Of a DNA stretch of 16,373 nt, positions 6,028 through 13,871 are shown piece by piece. Origin of the DNA: Syntrophaceae bacterium (GTDB taxonomy: Bacteria; Desulfobacterota; Syntrophia; Syntrophales; UBA2185). The position numbers were made by a program, and so were the translations under genes. Under the pieces are notes generated by a model, which was given only the letters and a program-made list of their open reading frames with translations, did not search any database and was not told the DNA's origin. Each line of letters starts with the position of its first letter. Positions within the stretch are counted from its first letter, which is position 1. The DNA is taken from contig DNUI01000195.1 of NCBI GenBank assembly GCA_003508565.1, positions 1 through 16,373 on the forward strand. The letters run 5' to 3'.

Positions 6028-7998
6028 ATGCATGAATATGTGTGGCTGATTCCCTTATTTCCTGTTTTGGGAGTTTTGATAAACGGACTTCTGGGGCATA
6101 TACTGCCGAAAAAAGTGATTGGTCCAATCGCCTGCATTGCCGTGGGGCTTTCGGCAATTTTATCAACCATGATCTTTTTTGAAGTAAAAGCGCTGCCCCC
6201 TGAATCGCGCATCCTGAACGATGTCGTATCATATACCTGGATGGCAGCGGGCAATTTCTCTGTCGATATCGGATTTCTCGTCGACCCCCTTTCCCTGGTA
6301 ATGCTCCTGGTGGTCTGCTGGGTAAGCTTGCTGATCCATATCTATTCTATTGGATATATGCACGGCGATCCCGGCTACGCCCGTTATTTCACGGAGCTCA
6401 ACCTGTTTGTCTTCTTCATGCTGATTCTGGTTTCCTCCAATAACTTCCTGATGATGTTTGTAGGGTGGGAAGGCGTTGGCCTCTGCTCCTATCTGCTCAT
6501 CGGTTTCTGGTATGAAAAGAAATCCGCCACCGACGCCGGGAATAAGGCATTTATCGTCAACCGGATCGGTGACTTCGGTTTTCTCTTGGGGATTTTTGGC
6601 ATTTTCTTCTTTACGGGAACCCTGAATTTTCAGGAAGTATTTGCCAAAGCGCCTTCGACTTTTGCATACGGCGGCCTGGAGATTACCTTGATTACCCTTG
6701 CGCTTTTTCTGGGAGCCACGGGCAAATCGGCCCAGGTTCCACTTTACACATGGCTGCCGGACGCCATGGAGGGTCCCACGCCGGTCTCCGCCCTCATCCA
6801 TGCTGCCACCATGGTAACCGCCGGCGTGTATATGGTCGCGCGCATGAACGTTCTTTTCATGATGGCTCCCATTTCACTTATGATAGTAGGGATCATCGGG
6901 GCTATTACCGCCATTTACGCCGCCACCATCGGTATGACCCAGTTTGACATCAAGAGGGTGCTGGCGTATTCCACGGTGAGTCAGTTGGGTTACATGTTTT
7001 TAGCCTGCGGGGTAGGGGCGTTCTCCATCGGAATATTTCATCTGATGACGCACGCCTTTTTTAAGGCCCTGCTGTTTATGGGCGCCGGCAGTGTCATGCA
7101 CGCCCTTGCCGGGGAGTTGGATATGCGTAAGATGGGAGATTTGCGCAAGCACATGCCCCACACGTATCGAACGTTTCTGATAGGCACCCTTGCCATAGCC
7201 GGTATCCCGCCCTTGGCCGGGTTCTTCAGTAAGGATGAAATCCTGTATAAGGCCTTCAGCGCCGAGAGCACCGTCTGGGAAACGGGAGGTGTAATTCTCT
7301 GGGCGATCGGCCTCACCGCGGCGCTTATCACTGCATTTTACATGTTCCGGGCGGTTTTCATGACTTTCTATGGGAAAAGCCGCGTGGATCATCATGTTGC
7401 CGAGCACCTTCATGAGTCCCCGCCAGTGATGACTACGCCCCTGTGGATTTTAGCGATTCTTTCCATTATCGGCGGTTGGGTGGGGATACCCTGGATCGAG
7501 AGCCTGAACCTCTTTCCACAATGGCTGGAACCCGTAATGAAAGGTAAGGCGGTGGTAAGTCAACTCACTGGAGGAATCCCCGCTCATGCTGTCCATCACT
7601 CATTGAGCTTCGAGCTTATGATGGCCCTGGTTTCCGTTATTGTAGCCGCAATCGGCATTTTCATCGCGTATAAACTGTATATAAAGAACCCGGAACTTCC
7701 CGAGCGCCTCACCTATGGCAGGTTTTTCCCGGTGTACCATCTGGTACTGGACAAATACAGGATTGACGAATTATATGATCGTCTGTTTGTGAAGCCCACT
7801 CTCTGGCTTTCTGACAAGTTACTATGGAAAGTGGTGGATGACAAAATCATTGACGGTACGGTGAACGGTGTCGCGGACCTGGCCAAGGGATGGGGTAATT
7901 GGACACAGCGCCTGCAGACAGGCTATGTGCAAAATTATGCCTTGATGATTGTGATCGGTGTGGTGCTGATCTTTTCCTTTGTGATTTTTTTAAACTGA
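6028..7998 (+). CDS. nuoL: NADH-quinone oxidoreductase subunit L
   Basis: Distal antiporter-like membrane subunit (ND5 type) that carries one proton channel and the long lateral helix running along the membrane arm. E148 in FVGWEGVGLCSYLLIG and K233 in GATGKSAQVPLYTWLPDAM are the conserved charged pair. The HAATMVTAGVYM segment, a run of later helices, and a charged linker with the C-terminal helix (NYALMIVIGVVLIFSF) are all present, so the lateral helix and anchor seem complete. 656 residues, slightly longer than E. coli (613). AAGGAG at 6016-6021 is 6 nt before the ATG. A 62-bp spacer with a perfect hairpin separates it from nuoM. Confidence 0.97.
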   Translation: MHEYVWLIPLFPVLGVLINGLLGHILPKKVIGPIACIAVGLSAILSTMIFFEVKALPPESRILNDVVSYTWMAAGNFSVDIGFLVDPLSLVMLLVVCWVSLLIHIYSIGYMHGDPGYARYFTELNLFVFFMLILVSSNNFLMMFVGWEGVGLCSYLLIGFWYEKKSATDAGNKAFIVNRIGDFGFLLGIFGIFFFTGTLNFQEVFAKAPSTFAYGGLEITLITLALFLGATGKSAQVPLYTWLPDAMEGPTPVSALIHAATMVTAGVYMVARMNVLFMMAPISLMIVGIIGAITAIYAATIGMTQFDIKRVLAYSTVSQLGYMFLACGVGAFSIGIFHLMTHAFFKALLFMGAGSVMHALAGELDMRKMGDLRKHMPHTYRTFLIGTLAIAGIPPLAGFFSKDEILYKAFSAESTVWETGGVILWAIGLTAALITAFYMFRAVFMTFYGKSRVDHHVAEHLHESPPVMTTPLWILAILSIIGGWVGIPWIESLNLFPQWLEPVMKGKAVVSQLTGGIPAHAVHHSLSFELMMALVSVIVAAIGIFIAYKLYIKNPELPERLTYGRFFPVYHLVLDKYRIDELYDRLFVKPTLWLSDKLLWKVVDDKIIDGTVNGVADLAKGWGNWTQRLQTGYVQNYALMIVIGVVLIFSFVIFLN

Positions 7999-8013
7999 GA
8001 CGCGTGTATAACG

Positions 8014-8033
8014 GAGACCTTTCAACAGGTCTC
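8014..8033 (+). other. Perfect hairpin in the nuoL-nuoM spacer
   Basis: GAGACCT (8014-8020) and AGGTCTC (8027-8033) are exact complements around the 6-nt loop TTCAAC. The hairpin ends 13 nt before the nuoM ribosome-binding site (AAGGAG, 8047-8052) and has no T-run. It may be an mRNA processing or stabilising element; that role is inferred from its position only. Confidence 0.5.
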
Positions 8034-8060
8034 ATACTGACCATATAAGGAGCCGCATTA

Positions 8061-9632
8061 ATGAGTTATTTGCTGACAACCATTACTTTCCTGCCCATGC
8101 TGGGTGTGCTGATTCTCCTTTTCATGAACCGGGAACAGGGAAAGTCCATGAAGATGGTGACATTTGTAGTGACCCTCGTGACTTTTCTGATCTCGCTCCT
8201 TTTGCTCAGAGATTTTGATCTTGCCACGGCCAACGTGCAATTCGTGGAGAAGTACTCATGGATCCCCGATTACGGCATCAATTATTTTATGGGAATTGAC
8301 GGTCTGACGCTTTTGCTGGTTCTGCTCACGACATTCTTCACTCCCATCTGCGTGATGGCCTGCTGGGAAGACATCCAGAAGATGGTCAGGGAATTCATGA
8401 TCTGCCTGCTATTCCTCGAAACCGGCATGATCGGTGTCTTCGTTTCTCTTGATGTGTTTCTCTTTTACGTCTTCTGGGAAGTCATGCTGATTCCCATGTA
8501 CCTGCTCATCGGCATCTGGGGCAACCCCGCCCGGCGGATTTACGCCGCAGTCAAATTCTTCATATTCACGATGTTTGGCAGCGTCCTCATGCTGGTCGCC
8601 ATTCTTTACCTGTATTTCGAATATCATGCGGCTACAGGAGTATACTCTTTCAATATATTCGATCTCTATACCACAGTATTGCCGCCCTCTACACAGTTGT
8701 GGCTGTTTCTAGGATTCTCTATCGCCTTTGCCATCAAGGTGCCCATGTTTCCCTTTCATACATGGTTGCCGGACGCCCACACAGAGGCGCCCACGGTGGG
8801 AAGCGTTCTCCTGGCGGCGGTGCTCCTGAAAATGGGCACTTATGGATTTCTGCGTTTCAGTCTGCCGCTGTTTCCCAACGCAGCAATAGATTACGGAGTC
8901 TGGATATTCCTGACGCTCGCTCTGATCGGGATCATTTACGGCGCATGGGTCTGTATCGTGCAAAAGGACCTGAAGCGACTCATAGCCTTTTCCAGTGTAA
9001 GCCACCTTGGTTTTGTCATGCTCGGCATATTCGCGTTCAATGCCACTGCCATGGAAGGGGCCATTCTGCAAATGATCAACCATGGGCTCTCCACCGGCGC
9101 CCTCTTTCTTATCGTCGGCATGATCTATGAGCGAAGGCATACCCGCATGATCTCGGAATTTGGCGGACTTTCCAAAGTGATGCCGGCGTTTGCCACGATT
9201 TTTTTAATTGTCACCCTGTCATCCATCGGACTTCCGGGATTGAACGGGTTTGTGGGTGAGTTTTTGATCCTGGTGGGCACTTTTGAGAAATATAAAATCT
9301 TTGCTATTCTGGGCGCTTCCGGGGTGATTTTTGCCGCCGTATATATGCTCTGGATGTTTCAGCGTGTCATGTACGGTGAAGTAACCAATCCAAAAAATAT
9401 GGTGCTGAAGGACCTCTCTCCGCGCGAGTGGGCGGTGCTGCTGCCGGTGATCCTCTTTATTTTCTGGATTGGCGTATATCCCACACCGTTCTTACGCACT
9501 ACAGAAGCGTCGGTGCATAATCTCTTGCGACAGATTGATAAGAAATACACATTAGTGGTGAATGCGGAAAAGCAGGGTGGATATTACCTCTCTAAAATTG
9601 AAAAGATGCCGCCGGAAACGGAAAATCGTTAG
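8061..9632 (+). CDS. nuoM: NADH-quinone oxidoreductase subunit M
   Basis: Antiporter-like membrane subunit (ND4 type, about 14 helices) with a proton channel. The conserved pair is E140 in FYVFWEVMLIPMYLLIG and K226 in AIKVPMFPFHTWLPDAH, followed by TEAPTVGSVLLAAVLLKMG. The middle-helix segment VQKDLKRLIAFSSVSHLGFV and the later GLPGLNGFVGEFLIL loop are canonical. 523 residues, close to the usual 500-510; a short hydrophilic tail (about residues 492-523, ending MPPETENR) extends past the last helix. AAGGAG (8047-8052) is 8 nt before the ATG. Sixty-eight bases separate it from nuoN. Confidence 0.97.
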   Translation: MSYLLTTITFLPMLGVLILLFMNREQGKSMKMVTFVVTLVTFLISLLLLRDFDLATANVQFVEKYSWIPDYGINYFMGIDGLTLLLVLLTTFFTPICVMACWEDIQKMVREFMICLLFLETGMIGVFVSLDVFLFYVFWEVMLIPMYLLIGIWGNPARRIYAAVKFFIFTMFGSVLMLVAILYLYFEYHAATGVYSFNIFDLYTTVLPPSTQLWLFLGFSIAFAIKVPMFPFHTWLPDAHTEAPTVGSVLLAAVLLKMGTYGFLRFSLPLFPNAAIDYGVWIFLTLALIGIIYGAWVCIVQKDLKRLIAFSSVSHLGFVMLGIFAFNATAMEGAILQMINHGLSTGALFLIVGMIYERRHTRMISEFGGLSKVMPAFATIFLIVTLSSIGLPGLNGFVGEFLILVGTFEKYKIFAILGASGVIFAAVYMLWMFQRVMYGEVTNPKNMVLKDLSPREWAVLLPVILFIFWIGVYPTPFLRTTEASVHNLLRQIDKKYTLVVNAEKQGGYYLSKIEKMPPETENR

Positions 9633-9700
9633 CGTGTCGCGAAGTCTAAACGAAGTATTTTATTTGAACGCAGATAACCTCATACGTGGAGGAAAAATAC

Positions 9701-11176
9701 ATGAATATCGTTATTCCTGCTATTAATTGGGCGAGTATTGCCCCTGAGCTTGTTGTTTTTATCACGGCAATGGTCGTTCTTTTGATCGGTGCGTTTTTCC
9801 CCAGGGTATCGAGCGGCGTGACTGCGGGAATAAGCCTTCTAGGAGTAATGCTCAGTTTTCTGGTTACAGCCTCCCTCTGGGGAAGTTCGGAGCTGGCTTT
9901 TGCCAACATGCTGGCCCTTGACAATTACCGTCTTTTTTTTAATTTCATTTTCCTTATATGCACAGGTTTAACCATATTGGCATCCATCGACTATTTCGGG
10001 AAATCCTCGGAACCAGTGGAGCATGCAGAGTATTACGCCCTTCTTCTGTTTGCCTGCGTGGGAATGATGTTCATGGCAGCTGGTACGGATTTGATCACCA
10101 TATTTCTTGGACTTGAAACCATGTCGATTGCCATCTACATACTGGCGGCATTTGTCAAGAAGAACATCAAAGGCAACGAAGCCGCCCTCAAGTACTTGCT
10201 GCTCGGCGCCTTCTCGACAGGTTTTTTGCTTTATGGAATCGCTCTCATTTTTGGCGCCACCGGCTCCAGCAATCTGGCAACGATTTATAAGTATTTGAGC
10301 GGGACCTCGAACCTATCCTCTCCTATGCTCCTCTTCGGCATGGGATTTTTAATCGTGGGATTCGGATTTAAAATTGCCTCCGTACCATTCCATATGTGGA
10401 CACCGGATGTGTACGAAGGAGCTCCCACTGTAGTTACCGCCTTCATGGCCGCGGGTGTAAAAGCAGCGGCGTTTGCAGCCTTTCTGCGGGTATTCGTGTA
10501 CGCCTTACCCTCTTTGCAGCCGAACTGGATAGCCATCCTGTGGGTGCTGGCGATCCTGACTATGACCATTGGGAACCTTGCCGCGCTTCTTCAGGAGAAT
10601 ATCAAGCGCATGCTTGCCTATTCCAGTATCGCTCATGCCGGATACATTATGATAGGCATGGTTGCTGCCAAAAACGCTGCCGCTGATATCGGCACCTATA
10701 GCGTCTTATACTACCTGTTGGCCTATACGTTCATGAATATTGGAGCATTCATAATTGTTGTTCTCTATGGACGGTACGCGGAAGATAATCTGAACATCAG
10801 CGACTACGCAGGAATGGGCTACAAATATCCCGTATTGGGTGCGACCATGGCAATTTTCATGTTTTCCCTGGCAGGCATTCCACCTACGGCCGGGTTTGTG
10901 GGTAAGTTCTATATTTTTGCCGCCGCGGTAAAAGGGGGATTTATAGATTTAGCTATTATTGGTGTCATCAACAGCGTACTTTCCGTATATTACTATTTAC
11001 GTGTCACCGTCATGATATATATGCGGGAGCCCGTCGCTGATCAGCCCGGCCTGAAATTCTCCCGGTCGGCCACCCTGGCAACGACCATAGCGGCCGTGGC
11101 AACCTTGGTTCTGGGAATATTCCCGGACACATTTATTACCATGGCCCGTCAATCCGTTTCCCTGATCCTGGGTTAA
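9701..11176 (+). CDS. nuoN: NADH-quinone oxidoreductase subunit N
   Basis: Antiporter-like membrane subunit (ND2 type, about 14 helices) next to NuoK. E139 in LGLETMSIAIY and K224 in GFGFKIASVPFHMWTPD are the conserved channel residues; VYEGAPTVVTAFMAAGVKAA and QENIKRMLAYSSIAHAGY follow. 491 residues, normal length. The start is ATG 9701, placed by GGAGG at 9688-9692. An in-frame GTG at 9686 overlaps that ribosome-binding site and is rejected. It is the last nuo gene. No strong intrinsic terminator follows; only a 6-bp hairpin (11217-11234) without a T-run lies in the convergent gap. Confidence 0.97.
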   Translation: MNIVIPAINWASIAPELVVFITAMVVLLIGAFFPRVSSGVTAGISLLGVMLSFLVTASLWGSSELAFANMLALDNYRLFFNFIFLICTGLTILASIDYFGKSSEPVEHAEYYALLLFACVGMMFMAAGTDLITIFLGLETMSIAIYILAAFVKKNIKGNEAALKYLLLGAFSTGFLLYGIALIFGATGSSNLATIYKYLSGTSNLSSPMLLFGMGFLIVGFGFKIASVPFHMWTPDVYEGAPTVVTAFMAAGVKAAAFAAFLRVFVYALPSLQPNWIAILWVLAILTMTIGNLAALLQENIKRMLAYSSIAHAGYIMIGMVAAKNAAADIGTYSVLYYLLAYTFMNIGAFIIVVLYGRYAEDNLNISDYAGMGYKYPVLGATMAIFMFSLAGIPPTAGFVGKFYIFAAAVKGGFIDLAIIGVINSVLSVYYYLRVTVMIYMREPVADQPGLKFSRSATLATTIAAVATLVLGIFPDTFITMARQSVSLILG

Positions 11177-11440
11177 GCGGATCGAACCTCTTCCCATCAG
11201 ATGCATCCCAGACTATAGAGACCTGAGAGTCTCTGTGCTCCGGGAAACCCTGCCTTGAAGACCGTGCCAAATTGTCTGATTCTCTCTACACGGGAATGTG
11301 TGTCTCTGTAACATTTTGAATGCACATATTTCGCAGTGAGAACACGGTCGCAACTATAAATCCTGTTTTTGAGCACTGGTATTTTGTGAGCCGGGAATAT
11401 GGGCTATTGAATACTATACATCAAGTCATACCTTTGAGAT
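11177..11440. other. Convergent gap between nuoN and ysxC
   Basis: 264 bp with no ORF of note. AGAGAC (11217-11222) and GTCTCT (11229-11234) form a 6-bp hairpin around CTGAGA, the only dyad I found. It shares the string GAGACCT with the nuoL-nuoM hairpin. Neither strand shows a stem followed by a T-run, so termination of both converging transcripts may be Rho-dependent. I see nothing else that can be supported. Confidence 0.6.
11217..11234. other. Short hairpin downstream of nuoN
   Basis: Six perfect base pairs (AGAGAC/GTCTCT) with a 6-nt loop, 40 bp after the nuoN stop. No T-run follows on either strand, so it is at best a weak or Rho-assisted transcript end for the nuo operon. Confidence 0.35.
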
Positions 11441-12037
11441 TTAGGACAAGGAGTGCTCTCGATCTAAGACCTCCCTTATAAGACGCCAGACAGCGGCTTT
11501 TCCCTCTCCTGTGCGTGCCGAAAAAAGCACCGGCTTTGAGGTCAGTTCAAAAGCTCCTTTGATCTGGCGAAGGCGGACAGCCGCCTGGTTTCTGGATATC
11601 TTGTCAGTCTTTGTCAAAACAACAAGGACCGAAATATTATAAAGACGAAGCCAATGGAGAAAAGCAAATTCCTCCTCTGACGGGTCTCGCCTTATATCCA
11701 GGATGAGAATGACAAGTCTTAAGGACGTTCTTTCTTTGAGGTATGTTTCCACCATAGGTTTCCAATTCCTTCGTATCGATACCGGTACCTTTGCAAAACC
11801 ATAACCAGGCAGATCAACAAAGGATATTTGTTTATTTATTCGGAAGAAGTTGATGTACTGAGTACAGCCCGGGGTGGAGCTTGTCCGGGCTAAATTTTTT
11901 CTTTGCGTGAGTGCATTAATCAGGGAGGATTTACCTACATTCGACCTGCCCGCAAACGCAATCTCCGGAAACGCCCCTTCAGGGTACTGAGAAGGTTCGA
12001 GTGCAGATTTAATGAATTCTGTCGATACTATTTTCAT
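11441..12037 (-). CDS. ysxC: Ribosome-assembly GTPase YsxC/EngB
   Basis: Cytoplasmic P-loop GTPase of the TrmE-Era-EngA-YsxC group, required for assembly of the 50S subunit in bacteria where it has been studied. Motifs in order: G1 GRSNVGKS (residues 30-37), G2 region TPGCTQ (55-60), G3 DLPGYG (75-80), G4 TKTD (142-145) and G5 SART (173-176). 198 residues, a full-length single-domain protein. ATG at 12037-12035; no strong Shine-Dalgarno is visible, so it may depend on readthrough from the upstream regulator gene. The gap between the two is 66 bp and contains a hairpin (12070-12090). The same symbol is often written engB. Confidence 0.96.
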   Translation of the reverse strand: MKIVSTEFIKSALEPSQYPEGAFPEIAFAGRSNVGKSSLINALTQRKNLARTSSTPGCTQYINFFRINKQISFVDLPGYGFAKVPVSIRRNWKPMVETYLKERTSLRLVILILDIRRDPSEEEFAFLHWLRLYNISVLVVLTKTDKISRNQAAVRLRQIKGAFELTSKPVLFSARTGEGKAAVWRLIREVLDREHSLS

Positions 12038-12069
12038 AGCTTGTCATTGGGCAATGGATTGTATTTAAG

Positions 12070-12090
12070 CTCCCCCTTATTAAGAGGGAG
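12070..12090 (-). other. Hairpin between the response regulator gene and ysxC
   Basis: On the minus strand, CTCCCTCTT (12090-12082) pairs with AAGGGGGAG (12078-12070) around a 3-nt loop, nine pairs including one G-U. No T-run follows. It sits 13 bp past the regulator stop and 33 bp before ysxC. It resembles the CTCCCCCTTA...AAGGGGGAG palindromes found dispersed in some genomes, so it may be a repeat unit or a partial terminator/processing site. Confidence 0.45.
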
Positions 12091-12103
12091 AGTTATGAGG
12101 AGT

Positions 12104-13477
12104 TCACTCGCGTTCGAAAGTAATCCCGTATTTTTCCAGCTTCCTTTCAAAGGTAGGGCGGGAGATACCAAGTATCTCACATATCTCTCCCTTGGTCTTG
12201 TTGCTGCTTGCCTTGATAACCTTGCGGATATATCGCTCTTCAACCTCATCCAGTTTCAATAACCTGCCGCCTTCAGCAGCAGCATCTCTTACTAAATGAG
12301 TCTTTTTTTGTAGACCTTCAAAAAATTCAGAAAAATCTTCTCTTACGAGAATTTGACCCTTCGTGGTTACAATAGCACTGACGAGGAGATTTTCCAGTTC
12401 TCTCACATTTCCAGGCCAACTATAGTTGAGAAACATTTCCATCACGTCATCGGAAATTCTCAATATCTGTTTATTCAGATCACGGTTTATCTTGGCGGTA
12501 ATGTAATCGACAAGGGGAGGGATGTCTTCTCTCCTCTCACGCAGCGGTGGTATATTGATGGATACAACATTAAGGCGATAAAAAAGATCATCCCTGAATT
12601 TTCCTTCCTCCACCAGATTTTCAAGATCCTTATTTGTCGCCGTAACGATTCTGGCGTTAACCTTTACCCTGTCTTTGCCGCCAACCCTCTCAAATTCCAT
12701 CTCCTGGAGTATTCTAAGAAGTTTAGCCTGCAGATTTAAAGACATTTCGCTTATCTCATCCAGAAACACCGTGCCGTGCCGGGCAAGTTCGAACTTACCG
12801 AGTTTTCGGGAAAAGGCTCCGGTGAATGAACCTTTTTCATGGCCAAAGAGTTCCGATTCCAACAGCGTCTCCACAATGGCAGAACAGTTAACCGCGACAT
12901 AAGGTTCATTAGGAGATGTGTTGCGGTGGATGACCTTGGCGATTAACTCCTTACCCGTGCCGCTCTCACCTTGAATCAGGACAGTGGTTTTGCTCTGGGA
13001 GACAACGCCAATAATCTTAAATATCTCAGTCATTTCCCTGCTTCTGCCGATGATATCTCCAGCTTTGAAACGAAAAGGAGGTTTTGTGAGAAGATCGTTT
13101 ACTTTTTTCTCCATTTCTCCGGCCTGCAGGGCTTTTCGGACAACTGTGTGCAACTCATCCATGTGAATGGGCTTGCGGATATAATCAAAAGCGCCGGCCT
13201 TCATGGCATTGATGGTTGTGTCCATATCGTGGTCTGCGGAGATCATTATGACCTTAACGTTCTCCTCATCCTCTCTCAGGTCTTCGAGAACCGTAAACCC
13301 GTCGATATCGGGAGGCCTTATATCAAGAATGATAACGTCAGGTGAGGTTTCTACAAACCTGTTCAGACCATCTGTTCCGCTCGCGGCAGTATGTACTTCA
13401 TAGCCTCTTTCCGTAAAATACGCCTCAACGGCCTGACACACGGAACGGTTATCATCGATGATAAGAATTTTTGCCAT
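12104..13477 (-). CDS. Sigma-54-dependent response regulator (NtrC family)
   Basis: Cytoplasmic transcription activator with three domains. The receiver domain (about 1-120) has acidic residues D8/D9, phosphoacceptor D52 (IILDIRPPDIDGF), S80 and K102 in RKP. The AAA+ domain (about 140-375) has Walker A GESGTGKE (170-177), the sigma-54 loop GSFTGA (216-221), Walker B TVFLDE (236-241) and arginine-finger candidates R295 and R301 in FRDDLFYRL. A Fis-type helix-turn-helix (GEICEILGISRPTFERKLEKY, 430-450) is at the C-terminus. 457 residues, normal. The loop is usually GAFTGA; Ala to Ser is a tolerated variant in the family. No histidine kinase is encoded in view, so its signal is unknown. The ribosome-binding site is weak: AAAGG lies about 17 nt upstream. 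It may be co-transcribed with ysxC. Confidence 0.95.
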   Translation of the reverse strand: MAKILIIDDNRSVCQAVEAYFTERGYEVHTAASGTDGLNRFVETSPDVIILDIRPPDIDGFTVLEDLREDEENVKVIMISADHDMDTTINAMKAGAFDYIRKPIHMDELHTVVRKALQAGEMEKKVNDLLTKPPFRFKAGDIIGRSREMTEIFKIIGVVSQSKTTVLIQGESGTGKELIAKVIHRNTSPNEPYVAVNCSAIVETLLESELFGHEKGSFTGAFSRKLGKFELARHGTVFLDEISEMSLNLQAKLLRILQEMEFERVGGKDRVKVNARIVTATNKDLENLVEEGKFRDDLFYRLNVVSINIPPLRERREDIPPLVDYITAKINRDLNKQILRISDDVMEMFLNYSWPGNVRELENLLVSAIVTTKGQILVREDFSEFFEGLQKKTHLVRDAAAEGGRLLKLDEVEERYIRKVIKASSNKTKGEICEILGISRPTFERKLEKYGITFERE

Positions 13478-13702
13478 TTTTCGTGTTTGTTAACCTTTAT
13501 CAATATGCTAATCGCATCAATTTTGGATACTAATGATATCGCGCAAAAATATCAATAAAAATATACATATTCCCGTCGGTTTAACGTTTCTTTCAATATT
13601 GCGTATCAATTGAACGAAATGTTAAATACGGCAATTCTATCCTTTTGGGCAAAGCTTGAGTATTTAAATAGTATGCAGTAATTGATGATCTCATAAAAAG
13701 TC

Positions 13703-13780
13703 GTCATACCGGTGAAAACCGGTGTCCAGAGGTCTTGTAACTCATGGAATAGACAGGATTTCGGCGTCCGCCGGAATGAC
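13703..13780. repeat. Dispersed palindromic repeat (REP/MITE-like), copy 2
   Basis: The ends GTCATACC (13703-13710) and GGAATGAC (13773-13780) are near-inverted repeats. ACCGGT (13708-13713) pairs with ACCGGT (13718-13723) around a GAAA tetraloop; TCCAGAG (13725-13731) follows. ATTTCGGCG (13758-13766) then pairs with CGCCGGAAT (13769-13777), including one G-U. Same layout as 3460-3521, but 16 bp longer in the middle. The arms differ in sequence from copy 1 while keeping the pairing, which points to selection for the fold or to subfamily divergence. Confidence 0.7.
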
Positions 13781-13828
13781 CAAAAAATCTTTAGAGGAAT
13801 ATTTATGAGAATAGCTTTAATGTGTGGT

Positions 13829-13856
13829 ATACATAATACAATAAATATTTATGTAT
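13829..13856. promoter_or_regulatory. Operator-like 8-bp inverted repeat upstream of atpE
   Basis: ATACATAA (13829-13836) and TTATGTAT (13849-13856) are perfect inverted repeats separated by 12 bp. The right arm touches the -24 element of the candidate sigma-54 promoter. Being AT-rich, it could arise by chance in this AT-rich region. If real, its overlap with the promoter would suit a repressor site better than an enhancer site, which normally lies further upstream. Confidence 0.35.
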
Positions 13857-13871
13857 GGCATGGCAATTGCA
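13856..13871 (+). promoter_or_regulatory. Candidate sigma-54 (-24/-12) promoter for atpE
   Basis: TGGCAT (13856-13861), five bases, then TTGCA (13867-13871), against the consensus TGGCAC-N5-TTGCA/T. The invariant GG (13857-13858) and GC (13869-13870) are exactly 10 bp apart as required. The start would be near 13882, giving a leader of about 90 nt to atpE. A sigma-54 activator gene is the divergent neighbour. Confidence 0.4.

Noticed and set aside
6229..6801. 190-codon minus-strand ORF inside nuoL
   Set aside because: Antisense to conserved NuoL helices; highly charged text is expected from the reverse strand of membrane-protein genes.
8699..9140. 143-codon ORFs on both strands inside nuoM
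   Set aside because: Both are shadows of the clearly conserved NuoM frame.
9686..9700. Longer nuoN start at GTG 9686
   Set aside because: The GTG overlaps the GGAGG that serves ATG 9701.
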